Source: Anaerolineales bacterium
GTDB lineage: Bacteria; Chloroflexota; Anaerolineae; Anaerolineales; Villigracilaceae
DNA length: 64,000 nucleotides
Assembly (NCBI GenBank): GCA_026928255.1
Contig: JAIXKJ010000001.1
Span: forward strand, 248,001-312,000
Direction of reading: 5' to 3'
Positions 27,768 through 36,142 of this stretch are shown here, piece by piece (the first letter of the stretch is position 1; every line of letters begins with the position of its first letter). The notes under the pieces were generated by a model. It ran no database searches, had not been told where the DNA came from, and was given only the letters and a program-made list of their open reading frames with translations. The position numbers were made by a program, and so were the translations under genes.

Positions 27768-28172
27768 ATGGCTCAGAGTGTACGTTCCACGCGCCGCGCG
27801 TCCGGCGCCAAAAAAGGGAAGCGCTCCCTGTCTCGCGGACAGGTTCATATCTTCGCTTCCTTCAACAATACGATTATTACCGTTACCGACACCGAAGGCA
27901 ACGCCGTCTCATGGGGATCGGCGGGGTCGGCGGGATTCAAAGGCTCGCGCAAAAGCACGCCTTTTGCGGCGCGCCTCGCCGCCGAACAAGCCATCAAGCC
28001 CGCTCAACAACAGGGCTTGCAGGAAGTAGAGTTATACGTCAAAGGACCCGGACCCGGACGCGAGAACGCAATTCGCGCCGTGCAGGCGATGGGATTAAAA
28101 GTATTGCTAATTGCGGATATTACCCCGGTGCCGCACAACGGCTGCCGTCCGCCTAAACGAAGACGCGTGTAA
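27768..28172 (+). CDS. rpsK: 30S ribosomal protein S11
   Basis: Platform protein that helps form the mRNA exit site, 134 aa. '[30 protein letters not shown]' and the C-terminal '[18 protein letters not shown]' are canonical. It lies 26 bp after rpsM and 14 bp before rpsD. Confidence 0.97.
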   Translation: MAQSVRSTRRASGAKKGKRSLSRGQVHIFASFNNTIITVTDTEGNAVSWGSAGSAGFKGSRKSTPFAARLAAEQAIKPAQQQGLQEVELYVKGPGPGRENAIRAVQAMGLKVLLIADITPVPHNGCRPPKRRRV

Positions 28173-28186
28173 GAGGTTGTTAATAT

Positions 28187-28846
28187 ATGGCTAAAACATT
28201 AAGTCCGGTTTGTAAACTTTGCCGCCGCGAGGGAGAAAAACTCTACCTCAAAGGCGAGCGTTGCTTCACCCCCAAATGCTCTTTCGAGAAGCGCAGTTTT
28301 GCGCCCGGTCAGCACGGAAAGACCGCTGGTCGCGGCGGCGGCAAACCCGGTTCCACTGGGCGCGCTTCCGACTTTGCCCGTCAATTGCGCGCCAAGCAAA
28401 AAGCCCGCCGCGTGTACGGCGTGTTGGAACGCCAATTTCGCCGCTATTACGACACGGCGATTACCCGCCGCGGTTTGACGGGTTTGAACCTGCTTCAAAT
28501 CCTTGAGTCCCGCCTTGAAAACGTCGTCTTCCGACTCGGCTTCGCGTCCAGCCGCGCTCAAGCGCGAATGCTCGTCAGCCACGGACATTTCGTCGTCAAC
28601 GGACGCCGCACCGACGTTCCTTCCATGATCCTCGAAAACGGAGACGTGGTCGCCGTGCGCGAAGGCTCTGGCAATCTCTCCTACTTCAAAGAACTGAGCG
28701 ACCTTGCCGAGAAACGCAACGTGCCCGGCTGGCTTAACCGCGACATCAAAGAAATGAGCGGCTCTGTTGCTCGTCTGCCGGAACGCGCGGAAATTGACGG
28801 AAGTCTCGACGAACAACTGATCGTCGAATACTACTCCCGACGCTAA
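28187..28846 (+). CDS. rpsD: 30S ribosomal protein S4, zinc form
   Basis: First protein to bind 16S rRNA in 30S assembly, 219 aa. The N-terminal zinc site C-K-L-C...C...C is present, followed by '[57 protein letters not shown]' with the S4 domain. In many bacteria S4 represses the alpha operon that includes it. A GC-rich hairpin (28855-28873) lies after its stop. Confidence 0.97.
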   Translation: MAKTLSPVCKLCRREGEKLYLKGERCFTPKCSFEKRSFAPGQHGKTAGRGGGKPGSTGRASDFARQLRAKQKARRVYGVLERQFRRYYDTAITRRGLTGLNLLQILESRLENVVFRLGFASSRAQARMLVSHGHFVVNGRRTDVPSMILENGDVVAVREGSGNLSYFKELSDLAEKRNVPGWLNRDIKEMSGSVARLPERAEIDGSLDEQLIVEYYSRR

Positions 28847-28854
28847 TCCTTACG

Positions 28855-28873
28855 CTTCGGGCGCGCCCCGAAG
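28855..28873 (+). promoter_or_regulatory. Hairpin between rpsD and rpoA
   Basis: A 7-bp stem CTTCGGG/CCCGAAG with a CGCGC loop and only three T residues after it. It may slow polymerase or stabilise the upstream mRNA. A strong terminator is not supported because rpoA follows without a clear promoter. Confidence 0.45.
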
Positions 28874-28901
28874 TTTGAGCAAAAGGAAAAGGTGAACCGT
28901 G

Positions 28902-29870
28902 ATGACGGGTCTCATTACGAATATGGTTATGCCCAAAATTGAACGCGAAGCCGAAGCGCGGAATTACGGTAAATTTGTGATCAGTCCGCTGGAAGGCGGA
29001 TACGGCGTAACGCTGGGCAATGCCCTGCGGCGCGTTCTGCTTTCCTCGCTGGAAGGCTCGGCGATCACTTCGGCGCGTTTCGCGGACGTGTTGCACGAAT
29101 TCAGCGACATCCCCGGCGTGCGCGAAGACGTCATCCAAGCGATGTTGCAAGTCAAACAAATTCGCATCAAAATGGACGGCGTGGACAGCGCGCGCATGCA
29201 CCTCGAAGTGCGCGGCGAAGGAACGGTAACGGCGGCGGACATTATCACGCCCGCCGAAATCGAAATCGTCAACCCCGATTTGTACCTCTTTACCGCCGAC
29301 GGCGCAAAGACCAAATTAGACATCGAATTTGTCGTCGAGCGCGGGCGCGGCTATTCGCCAGCCAACGAACGCGCCGGGCATCTGCCCATCGGCGAACTGC
29401 CGGTGGACGCGATCTTCAGCCCAGTTAAGCGCGTCAACTGGGAAGTGGCTTCCGCCCGCGTTGGACAAAGCACGAATTACGACAAACTCATTTTAGAAAT
29501 TTGGACGGACGGAACAATTTCCCCCGAACGCGCCCTCAGCGCCTCCGCCCGCATTTTGATTGATCACCTGCGCTACGTCGCGGGCGTGAACGAAGAAATG
29601 CTGACGGTGGCGGTCGAGCGAGAATCTTCCGGCAGCCGCCTCAGCAGCGAAATGGCGGAAACGCCGGTCGAAAGCCTCGACCTTTCCGTGCGCGTCTTCA
29701 ACTCGTTGAAGCGCACCGGCATCGCCACCGTGGGCGACGTGCTCGACCTCCTTGAAAAAGGAGAAACCGCCGTCATGTCCATTCGTAATTTCGGCGAAAA
29801 AAGCCTCGACGAATTGCGCGACAAAATGCGCGAAAAAGGCTATTTGAAAGATCAATCTTCGGAGAATTAA
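28902..29870 (+). CDS. rpoA: DNA-directed RNA polymerase subunit alpha
   Basis: Assembly platform of RNA polymerase, 322 aa from ATG 28902 (a GTG at 28899 and an ATG at 28923 are alternatives). The N-terminal domain holds 'NYGKFVISPLEGGYGVTLGNALRRVLLSSLEGSAI', the dimerisation core. A linker leads to the C-terminal domain with 'LDLSVRVFNSLKRTGIATVGDVLDLLEKGE', which binds UP elements and activators. It lies 55 bp after rpsD and 3 bp before rplQ. Confidence 0.97.
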   Translation: MTGLITNMVMPKIEREAEARNYGKFVISPLEGGYGVTLGNALRRVLLSSLEGSAITSARFADVLHEFSDIPGVREDVIQAMLQVKQIRIKMDGVDSARMHLEVRGEGTVTAADIITPAEIEIVNPDLYLFTADGAKTKLDIEFVVERGRGYSPANERAGHLPIGELPVDAIFSPVKRVNWEVASARVGQSTNYDKLILEIWTDGTISPERALSASARILIDHLRYVAGVNEEMLTVAVERESSGSRLSSEMAETPVESLDLSVRVFNSLKRTGIATVGDVLDLLEKGETAVMSIRNFGEKSLDELRDKMREKGYLKDQSSEN

Positions 29871-29873
29871 GAA

Positions 29874-30251
29874 ATGCGACATTCAGTAGCAGGTTACAAA
29901 TTAGGGCGCACAAAAAGCTCGCGCATTGCGTTGCGCCGCAACCTGATTAAACAGTTCTTTACGCACGAACGCATTCAGACGACGAAAGCGAAAGCCGCAG
30001 CCATTCGCGGCGACGCCGAACGCCTGATTACGCTTGCGAAAAACAGCGCCGACGCGACCGCCGATCAGAAAGTCCACGCTCGCCGCCTCGCCGCCTCTAA
30101 ATTAGGCGACAATCAAATCATCAAACGCTTATTTGACGACATCGCCCCGCGCTTTGCTTCGCGCAACGGCGGCTACACCCGCGTGATCAAACTCGGTCCG
30201 CGACTCGGCGATTCCGCCGAAATGGTGGTGTTGGAGTTAGTGGAAGAATAA
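29874..30251 (+). CDS. rplQ: 50S ribosomal protein L17
   Basis: Tunnel-exit-side 50S protein, 125 aa. 'MRHSVAGYKLGRTKSSRIALRRNLIKQFFTHERIQTTKAKA' and 'GGYTRVIKLGPRLGDSAEMVVLELVE' are canonical. It directly follows rpoA, as in most alpha operons, and ends just before a modest hairpin. Confidence 0.97.
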   Translation: MRHSVAGYKLGRTKSSRIALRRNLIKQFFTHERIQTTKAKAAAIRGDAERLITLAKNSADATADQKVHARRLAASKLGDNQIIKRLFDDIAPRFASRNGGYTRVIKLGPRLGDSAEMVVLELVEE

Positions 30252-30259
30252 GAGCGAAA

Positions 30260-30287
30260 ATTCGTTTCTAACAAACGAATTTAGTTA
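30260..30287 (+). terminator. Weak intrinsic terminator or attenuator after rplQ
   Basis: An 8-bp AT-rich stem ATTCGTTT/AAACGAAT (30260-30267/30273-30280) is followed by TTAGTTATT. The stem is weak, so it likely reduces rather than ends transcription into truA. Confidence 0.4.
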
Positions 30288-30293
30288 TTGTAA

Positions 30294-31049
30294 GTGGCAC
30301 GTTACCAAGCGATTCTTGCTTACGACGGCAGCGGTTTTTTTGGCAGCCAGCGGCAGGCAACCTCTCGAACGGCGCAAGGCGAACTTGAAAAAGCCTTGCG
30401 TCAAATCGGCTGGACGGGAAATTCCGTCGTCATGGCGGGACGAACCGACACGGGCGTTCATGCGGAAGGGCAAACAGCGGCGTTCGATTTCCCCGAATGG
30501 AACGCTTCGCCCGCAGACCTTTTGCGCGCGCTCAACGCGAAACTGCCCGCAGATTTGGCGGCGCGAAACATGCGCCTCGTCCGTGCGGACTTTCATCCGC
30601 GCTTTGATGCGCTTTCGCGGCTGTATCGTTATCGGCTGTTTTGCGACCCCGTCCGCGACCCGCTGCGCGAACGAACGGCATGGCGAGTTCATCTCGCGCC
30701 GGACGACGAAACGCTTTGCCTTGCGGCGAACCTTCTGCTCGGCACACATGATTTTGCCGCCTTCGGCTCGGCGGTCTCCGAAAAGGGGACGACGACCCGC
30801 ACGGCGACGAGATCCGAGTGGAAGAAAAAGCCCAATGGGGAGCGTCAGTTCGAGGTCCGCGCCGATGCGTTTTTATATCGCATGGTTCGCCGATTGGTCT
30901 TCGTTCAAGTCGCCGCCGCGCAAGGACGTTGCTCGCTAGAAGACGTTCGCCGCGCTCTGGAAACGGGGCAGGGGCAAACGCTTCCAGCGGGGCTGGCGCC
31001 TGCGCGCGGGTTAAGTTTGATTGAAGTCGAGTATGAATCGTTGAAATGA
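30294..31049 (+). CDS. truA: tRNA pseudouridine synthase A
   Basis: Makes pseudouridine at positions 38-40 of the tRNA anticodon arm, 251 aa. GTG start at 30294, with no strong ribosome-binding site. The catalytic aspartate lies in 'AGRTDTGVHAEGQ', and 'SRLYRYRL' and 'FLYRMVRRLV' are family motifs. It sits between rplQ and rplM-rpsI, a common arrangement in Gram-positive-like genomes. Confidence 0.95.
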   Translation: MARYQAILAYDGSGFFGSQRQATSRTAQGELEKALRQIGWTGNSVVMAGRTDTGVHAEGQTAAFDFPEWNASPADLLRALNAKLPADLAARNMRLVRADFHPRFDALSRLYRYRLFCDPVRDPLRERTAWRVHLAPDDETLCLAANLLLGTHDFAAFGSAVSEKGTTTRTATRSEWKKKPNGERQFEVRADAFLYRMVRRLVFVQVAAAQGRCSLEDVRRALETGQGQTLPAGLAPARGLSLIEVEYESLK

Positions 31050-31073
31050 AAATAAAGAAACGGAGAGACGAAA

Positions 31074-31514
31074 GTGCAGCAGAAGACGTACTATCCGAAA
31101 GCCGCTGAAATTCAGCGCGACTGGGTACTCATAGACGCGCAGGGAGAAAACCTGGGGCGTCTTGCCACGCGCATTGCGCGGATTTTGCTTGGCAAGCACA
31201 AGCCGACCTTCACGCCCGGCGTGGAGATGGGCGATTATGTAGTGGTAGTGAACGCGCAAAACGTAACCGTGACCGGAACCAAAACCGAGTCGCGTTTAAC
31301 CTCGAAAGTGTATCATCGGCATTCGGGTTACCCCGGCGGCTTGAAGAGCATCTCGTTGCGCGATCAACTCGCCCAATATCCCGACCGCGCTTTGCGCGAC
31401 GCGGTGTGGGGCATGTTGCCGCACAACCGCATGGGACGCGCCGTGTTGAAGCGCCTAAAAGTGTACGGCGGCGCGGAACACCCGCACGCCGCGCAAGTCA
31501 AGGCTTCGGAATAA
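31074..31514 (+). CDS. rplM: 50S ribosomal protein L13
   Basis: Early-assembly 50S protein, 146 aa, GTG start at 31074 with ACGGAGAG upstream. '[46 protein letters not shown]' and '[24 protein letters not shown]' identify it. The N-terminus MQQKTYYPK is typical for this lineage. Confidence 0.97.
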   Translation: MQQKTYYPKAAEIQRDWVLIDAQGENLGRLATRIARILLGKHKPTFTPGVEMGDYVVVVNAQNVTVTGTKTESRLTSKVYHRHSGYPGGLKSISLRDQLAQYPDRALRDAVWGMLPHNRMGRAVLKRLKVYGGAEHPHAAQVKASE

Positions 31515-31529
31515 AGGTAGGAAGAAATT

Positions 31530-31922
31530 ATGGCTCAATATTTTGAAGGAATCGGACGCCGCAAAGAAAGCATTGCGCGCGTGCGCGTCAGCGCTGGCGA
31601 GGGCAAATTTGTCGTCAATGAAAAAGAAGGCGCGGTCTTCTTCCCGCGCTTCGGCGACGTGCAAGACATCATGCGACCCTTCGGCGCGGTGGGCGAGGCG
31701 GCGGCGAAATACGACATCTCCGTCATCGTCAACGGCGGCGGCGCGACCGGTCAAACCGAAGCCGTGCGGCTCGGCGTCGCTCGCGCTTTGCAATTGATGA
31801 ACGGCGACTGGACTTCCGCGTTGCGTAAAAAAGGCTTGCTCACCCGCGACGCCCGCATCAAAGAACGCAAGAAGCCGGGTCTCAAAAAAGCCCGCAAAGC
31901 GCCGACCTACACCAAGCGTTAA
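31530..31922 (+). CDS. rpsI: 30S ribosomal protein S9
   Basis: Head protein whose C-terminal lysine-arginine tail touches the P-site tRNA, 130 aa. 'GIGRRKESIARVRV' and 'RLGVARALQLMNGDW...LLTRDARIKERKKPGLKKARKAPTYTKR' are canonical. Last gene of the plus-strand ribosomal block, 15 bp after rplM. Confidence 0.97.
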   Translation: MAQYFEGIGRRKESIARVRVSAGEGKFVVNEKEGAVFFPRFGDVQDIMRPFGAVGEAAAKYDISVIVNGGGATGQTEAVRLGVARALQLMNGDWTSALRKKGLLTRDARIKERKKPGLKKARKAPTYTKR

Positions 31923-31950
31923 TATTCGTCGGAACGGCGATGAATTTATA

Positions 31951-31983
31951 ATTGGCAACTCGCAATTTGCGAATTGCCAATTA
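31951..31983 (+). terminator. Inverted repeat after rpsI, possible terminator
   Basis: A 9-bp perfect stem AATTGGCAA/TTGCCAATT encloses an inner TCGC/GCGA stem. Only a partial T-rich sequence (ACTTGTTT) follows. It separates rpsI from mazG and may partly end the ribosomal transcript. Confidence 0.45.
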
Positions 31984-32003
31984 CTTGTTTAAGGGAAAAG
32001 AAC

Positions 32004-33086
32004 ATGGACTTTGAAAAAATCGCTTCCATCTTTGAGACGTTGCGCCTCTCTCTACCCTCAAAGTTGACTTTGCTCGACGCGCAGGAATTTTCGTCCAAGC
32101 ATTATCCGCCCAACCCGCCCGACATAGACCTTTTGATTCTCAACGTCAACTCGGCGGACGAAGCGCGGCAAACAAGATTTGTCCTCTCGGCGGCGTATGC
32201 GGATAGCCACGAAGTTGTCGTTGTCGGCGGAGGGATGAGGCGCGAAGAAAAATTGTCCGAATTTGGCGAAGGCGCTTATGATTTCCCTGTGGCGCTTTTT
32301 GTCCCCGCTTTGGAGGCAGGGACGTCGTTTGAAGCGTTTGCGGAAATCGTCGCTCATCTGCGCGCGCCGAACGGCTGCCCGTGGGACAAAGAACAAACAC
32401 ACCAGACGCTGCGCCGCCCGTTGTTGGAAGAGACCTATGAAACTTTGTCCGCGATAGACGCCGACGATGCGGACGGAATGCGCGAGGAGTTTGGCGATTT
32501 GCTTTTGCAGATTGTTCTTAACTCGTACATTGCTTATCAAGACGGACGTTTTAACTTTACCGAATCGGTTAAGGGCGTGTACGATAAAATCGTGCGCCGA
32601 CATCCGCATGTGTTTGGCGATGCGCGGCTCGACAGCGCGGACGGCGTTTTGCAAAATTGGGAAAAATTGAAAGAGAAGGAACGCGAAGGCAAGAAGACGG
32701 ACAAAGGCATTTTGGACGGAATTTCGCTCGCGTTGCCCGCGTTGAATCAGGCGCAGGAATATCAAGCCCGCGCCGCCCGCGTCGGCTTTGATTGGGCGGA
32801 GGTTGATTCAGTGTTGGACAAAATCCGCGAAGAGATAGAGGAAGTGAAAACGGCGAAGCCCGAAGACGTCGGCGGCGAGTTGGGCGATTTGCTTTTTGCG
32901 CTGGTCAACTTGTGCCGTTGGCGCGAAGTGGACGCCGAGTCTGCGTTGCGGGGGACGAACTTAAAATTCAAGCGCCGTTTCGCGCACGTCGAGAACGGCG
33001 CGAAAAAGCAGGGATGCTCTTTGAGCGAAATGTCTCTGGCGGAGATGGACGCTCTTTGGAACGAGGCGAAAGCGTTGGGACTGTAA
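32004..33086 (+). CDS. mazG: MazG-type nucleoside triphosphate pyrophosphohydrolase with truncated methylase-like N-terminus
   Basis: Hydrolyses NTPs to NMP and pyrophosphate, 360 aa from ATG 32004. Residues ~115-230 are the first MazG domain: 'LRAPNGCPWDKEQTH', then E142/E143/E146 and E161/E162 with D165 as the magnesium ligands. A second MazG half ('IREEIEEV...GGELGDLL') follows near 275-300. Residues 1-110 ('LPSKLTLLDAQEF...LLILNVNS...EVVVVG...PVALFVPALE') resemble only the C-terminal half of the tetrapyrrole (SAM) methylase domain that is fused to MazG in YabN-type proteins. The SAM-binding half is missing, so methylation is not expected. Confidence 0.9.
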   Translation: MDFEKIASIFETLRLSLPSKLTLLDAQEFSSKHYPPNPPDIDLLILNVNSADEARQTRFVLSAAYADSHEVVVVGGGMRREEKLSEFGEGAYDFPVALFVPALEAGTSFEAFAEIVAHLRAPNGCPWDKEQTHQTLRRPLLEETYETLSAIDADDADGMREEFGDLLLQIVLNSYIAYQDGRFNFTESVKGVYDKIVRRHPHVFGDARLDSADGVLQNWEKLKEKEREGKKTDKGILDGISLALPALNQAQEYQARAARVGFDWAEVDSVLDKIREEIEEVKTAKPEDVGGELGDLLFALVNLCRWREVDAESALRGTNLKFKRRFAHVENGAKKQGCSLSEMSLAEMDALWNEAKALGL

Positions 33087-33125
33087 ATGAAAACCAATTG
33101 CAAGATTTATGAGTGAAAATTAAGT

Positions 33126-33131
33126 TACAAT
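33126..33131 (+). promoter_or_regulatory. -10 box of a possibly leaderless promoter (zinc-ribbon gene)
   Basis: TACAAT ends six bases before the ATG at 33138, and no Shine-Dalgarno lies between. A TTGCAA at 33098-33103 is too far away for a standard -35. Confidence 0.4.
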
Positions 33132-33137
33132 AGAAAA

Positions 33138-34070
33138 ATGGAAGCGCAACAACCGACGGCTCGATGGGAAATTCCCGACGCATGGGCAAGCGGACGATGT
33201 CCCGCCTGCGGCGAGTCCGCGTTAAAGGTTGTCCATTTGCCGGAATACGCGGATTATTTTTCTTGCCAATCTTGCGAAATCTCTTTTGAAATCGCAACCG
33301 TCGGCGGGCAGATTCGCATTAAGGATGTGCCAGAGCGCTTTGAGTTTGCCGACGCGGTTTTATATCGGCGTTGGTTGAAGGCTTCGGAATTGCGAGGCGT
33401 CATCGAGAAAGAACGCGCGACGCGGCATAAAGAAGAAGTCGTCGAGCAAATTGCGATGACCGACGAAGAGGTTTGGAGTCGCGCTTTGGGAATGCACCGA
33501 ATGGGCAATCCGCTTTGGAAGATCGAGCCGATGTTGCTTCGCAAGGGCGCTTCCCAAAAACAAGCGACGGGCGCGTTAAAGGCGTTGAAGCGCAAAATTG
33601 AACGCGAGCAAGAAAGTCAAAACACGCGAGTTTTGGCAATTGCGGGCGTAAGCGTTTTGATTTTATTAATCGCGTTGGCGGCGTGGGGCGTTTCCAGCAT
33701 GAAGCGCGCGGCGACGACGCCGACCAAAGTTTCGAACGACACGATTTTGAAAAAACTGATTGACATCGCCCCTAAAAATTTACAGCCCAACTTGCCCGAT
33801 ACGACGACGCGCCGCGCTGAAGTCGCCGCGGCAAAATGCCCGAAGACGGCTTCGGAGGCGGCGAAGGTTTTTGGCGGCGACGCCAGCCTGTGGACGATGA
33901 GCGATCAATTTATGTCTTGGCAGTTGATGAGTGCGATTAAATCCTACACCGTCCGCGTGCCGCCGGATATGAACGCGGCGTATATCAAAAATCCTTCGAT
34001 AGAAGTTAAGCGAGCCGACGGACCTTTAATCGTCTATAACGTAAATTTTATTATAATTACGTGTCCGTAA
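33138..34070 (+). CDS. Zinc-ribbon and single-helix membrane protein, unknown function
   Basis: A protein of 310 aa not recognised as a named family. Residues ~14-50 hold a zinc ribbon (C-P-A-C and C-Q-S-C pairs). A charged, mostly helical region follows, including a segment resembling short C-terminal-domain (SHOCT-like) helices ('RALGMHRMGNPLWKIEPMLLRKG'). A single transmembrane helix spans about residues 161-180. The last ~125 residues are expected outside the cell and carry C231 and the terminal cysteine, which may pair. Topology suggests a cytoplasmic zinc-binding part linked to an external domain. It precedes a strong bidirectional terminator. Confidence 0.65.
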   Translation: MEAQQPTARWEIPDAWASGRCPACGESALKVVHLPEYADYFSCQSCEISFEIATVGGQIRIKDVPERFEFADAVLYRRWLKASELRGVIEKERATRHKEEVVEQIAMTDEEVWSRALGMHRMGNPLWKIEPMLLRKGASQKQATGALKALKRKIEREQESQNTRVLAIAGVSVLILLIALAAWGVSSMKRAATTPTKVSNDTILKKLIDIAPKNLQPNLPDTTTRRAEVAAAKCPKTASEAAKVFGGDASLWTMSDQFMSWQLMSAIKSYTVRVPPDMNAAYIKNPSIEVKRADGPLIVYNVNFIIITCP

Positions 34071-34095
34071 ATTTTTTCAGCCAAACGCTGAAAGC

Positions 34096-34129
34096 AAAAT
34101 CGGTCAATCTATTGCGATTGACCGATTTT
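34096..34129. terminator. Bidirectional intrinsic terminator
   Basis: A perfect 14-bp stem (34096-34109/34116-34129) with a TATTGC loop and A4/T4 ends works for both the plus-strand zinc-ribbon gene and the minus-strand amidohydrolase, which converge here. Confidence 0.88.
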
Positions 34130-34150
34130 GATTCGCGGAAAATATAAAAC

Positions 34151-36127
34151 TTACGCGCTTAAGATTTCAATGTAATCTTGCGCCACAGTTTCCGCGCCGC
34201 CGACTCCGAGCAGGTCGAGCAATTCTTGAGTCAAACTCGCTTTATATTCCGCGTCTTTGCGGCTCCAAGTGCGGCTCTTCACTTCGAGGAAAGTCCCCAG
34301 CGCGGGTTCTTTCACCGTGTCGAGGTTGATGAAAAATTCGGTATTCTTATATTGGATGTGCCAGCGCAGGCGTTCCTTCTCGACGGAAATTTCCGTTTTC
34401 GGTTTGAAATATTCTCGATAGAAACGCAACGATTGCACGGCGGGCGCAAGGTAACGGCTGCGCGAGAGCGCCACGTCGCGCCCCATTTCGCCTTCGCGCT
34501 TGGCGCCCAACAGCGTCAACCGCGTGCGAACGCTGGCGATCTCGCCCTTCGCGTTAATCAAACTGTCTTCGCGGTAACGCAAACGCCCCTGCGCGGAATT
34601 ATCGAAGAGGAAATATTCGTCGAATTGACGATAATGCTTGTGCGCGTTGATTTGAATTTCTTCGCGCCCCAAATTCTGGACGACGAGATTCGGCTCTGTC
34701 GCCTTGACCTTAACCTGCACCTCGAACGACTCCTCTTCCATCGAGCCGCCCAGCGCGATTAATTTTGACAAGACGGATTGTTCGCGTTCGGTTAAGAAGG
34801 TGTCAATTTGAACGGCGAGTTCGCGGGCTTGGACGATTAAATCCGCTTCGTTAAGCGTCAGCAGTTGACGTTCGCGCATCAGCCATTTGCCGTTGACCAT
34901 CGTGTCGGTTACGTCGGTAGATTTGGCGGCGTAAACTAATTGAGCGTAGGCGTTGTGCGGGTCGCGCTTGAAGCGCGGCGTGTTGTGCAGCGGGTTGACG
35001 TCCACGAGAATTAAGTCCGCGCGTTTGCCGACTTCGAGCGACCCGGTCACTTCGCCCAAGTGAAGCGCTTGCGCTCCGAGCCGAGTCGCCATCGTCAGCG
35101 CTTCGGCGGCGGGTAAAACCGTCGGGTCGTTGGAAGAGGCTTTGGCGACGAAAGAGGCGAGGCGCACTTCTTCAAACATATCGAGGTCGTTGTTCGAGGC
35201 GGGCCCGTCCGTCCCAATTCCGACCTTAAGTCCGTCTTCCAACATTTTTTGCACGGGCGCAAAGCCCGAAGCGAGTTTGAGGTTGGAGGACGGGTTATGC
35301 GCCACGCCCGCGTTGGCGTGTTGCAGCGTGCGGATTTCGCCCGTGTCAATGTGGACGCAATGCGCGGCGATGACTTTCGCTTCGAACAAGCCGAGTTTTT
35401 TGACGTAGGGGACGACGGGCATGCCTTGTTCTTTACGCATGTTTTCGACTTCAAAGGCGGTTTCGGAAATATGGATGTGCAGCGGCACGTCGAACTCTTT
35501 GGCAAGGTCAACGCAGGCGCGGATGATTTCGGGGTTGGTGGAGTAGGGCGCGTGCGGCGCGATGGCGGGCGTGATGAGAGGATGCCCTTTCCATTTTTTG
35601 ATGAACTCGCGCGCGTAGGCGAGCGAGTCGTCGTAGGAGGCGGCGTCGGGCGCGGGGTATTTCATAATCGATTCGCCGCAGACGGCGCGCATGCCCGCGT
35701 CGGCGGCGGCTTGGGCGATGTCGTCCTCAAAATAGTACATATCGTTGAAAGTCGTTACGCCGCTGCGGATTTGTTCGGCGCAGGCGATGAGCGTGCCGAG
35801 CCGCACAAATTCGGGCGAGACGAATTGACGCTCGACGGGCAGCATGTAGCCCATCAGCCAAACGTCGAGGCGCAGGTCGTCGGCGAGTCCGCGAACGAGC
35901 GTCATTGGGACGTGCGTGTGCGCGTTGATTAAACCGGGCATGAGGATTTTTCCGCCGCAATCGATCGTTTCGGCGGCGGAGAATTGCGCTTTGAGTCGCG
36001 CCTTGTCTCCGACGGCGACGATGGAATCGCCGTTGACGGCGACCGCGCCGTTTTCGTATTGCGTCAATTTTTCGTCCATCGTCAGAACAATGGCGTTGAT
36101 TAAGAGCGTGTCAATTTTTTGAGTCAT
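34151..36127 (-). CDS. MTA/SAH-deaminase-like amidohydrolase fused to a CYTH-like domain
   Basis: A 658-aa fusion. Residues 1 to about 450 form a metal-dependent amidohydrolase of the methylthioadenosine/S-adenosylhomocysteine deaminase and TrzN/AtzA group: H70-x-H72, H217-I-H219, E222, H256 and D307 form the metal centre and general acid/base set. Residues about 465-655 resemble a CYTH (triphosphate tunnel) domain: FEVQVKVK near the start (ExExK-like, with Gln for the second Glu), RLRYRED (515-521), R-T-R-L-T, EKERLRW, FINLDTV, and FLEVKSRTW near the end. CYTH enzymes act on triphosphates or make cAMP. Which reaction this fusion performs is unknown. Third gene after cinA and the M14 peptidase. 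AAGGA precedes the ATG. Confidence 0.85.
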   Translation of the reverse strand: MTQKIDTLLINAIVLTMDEKLTQYENGAVAVNGDSIVAVGDKARLKAQFSAAETIDCGGKILMPGLINAHTHVPMTLVRGLADDLRLDVWLMGYMLPVERQFVSPEFVRLGTLIACAEQIRSGVTTFNDMYYFEDDIAQAAADAGMRAVCGESIMKYPAPDAASYDDSLAYAREFIKKWKGHPLITPAIAPHAPYSTNPEIIRACVDLAKEFDVPLHIHISETAFEVENMRKEQGMPVVPYVKKLGLFEAKVIAAHCVHIDTGEIRTLQHANAGVAHNPSSNLKLASGFAPVQKMLEDGLKVGIGTDGPASNNDLDMFEEVRLASFVAKASSNDPTVLPAAEALTMATRLGAQALHLGEVTGSLEVGKRADLILVDVNPLHNTPRFKRDPHNAYAQLVYAAKSTDVTDTMVNGKWLMRERQLLTLNEADLIVQARELAVQIDTFLTEREQSVLSKLIALGGSMEEESFEVQVKVKATEPNLVVQNLGREEIQINAHKHYRQFDEYFLFDNSAQGRLRYREDSLINAKGEIASVRTRLTLLGAKREGEMGRDVALSRSRYLAPAVQSLRFYREYFKPKTEISVEKERLRWHIQYKNTEFFINLDTVKEPALGTFLEVKSRTWSRKDAEYKASLTQELLDLLGVGGAETVAQDYIEILSA

Positions 36128-36142
36128 ATATGATTTCCTTTT

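Noticed and set aside
31974..32003. Upstream start for mazG adding ten residues
   Set aside because: The extra codons lie inside the inverted repeat after rpsI, and ATG 32004 has AAGGGAAAAG upstream.
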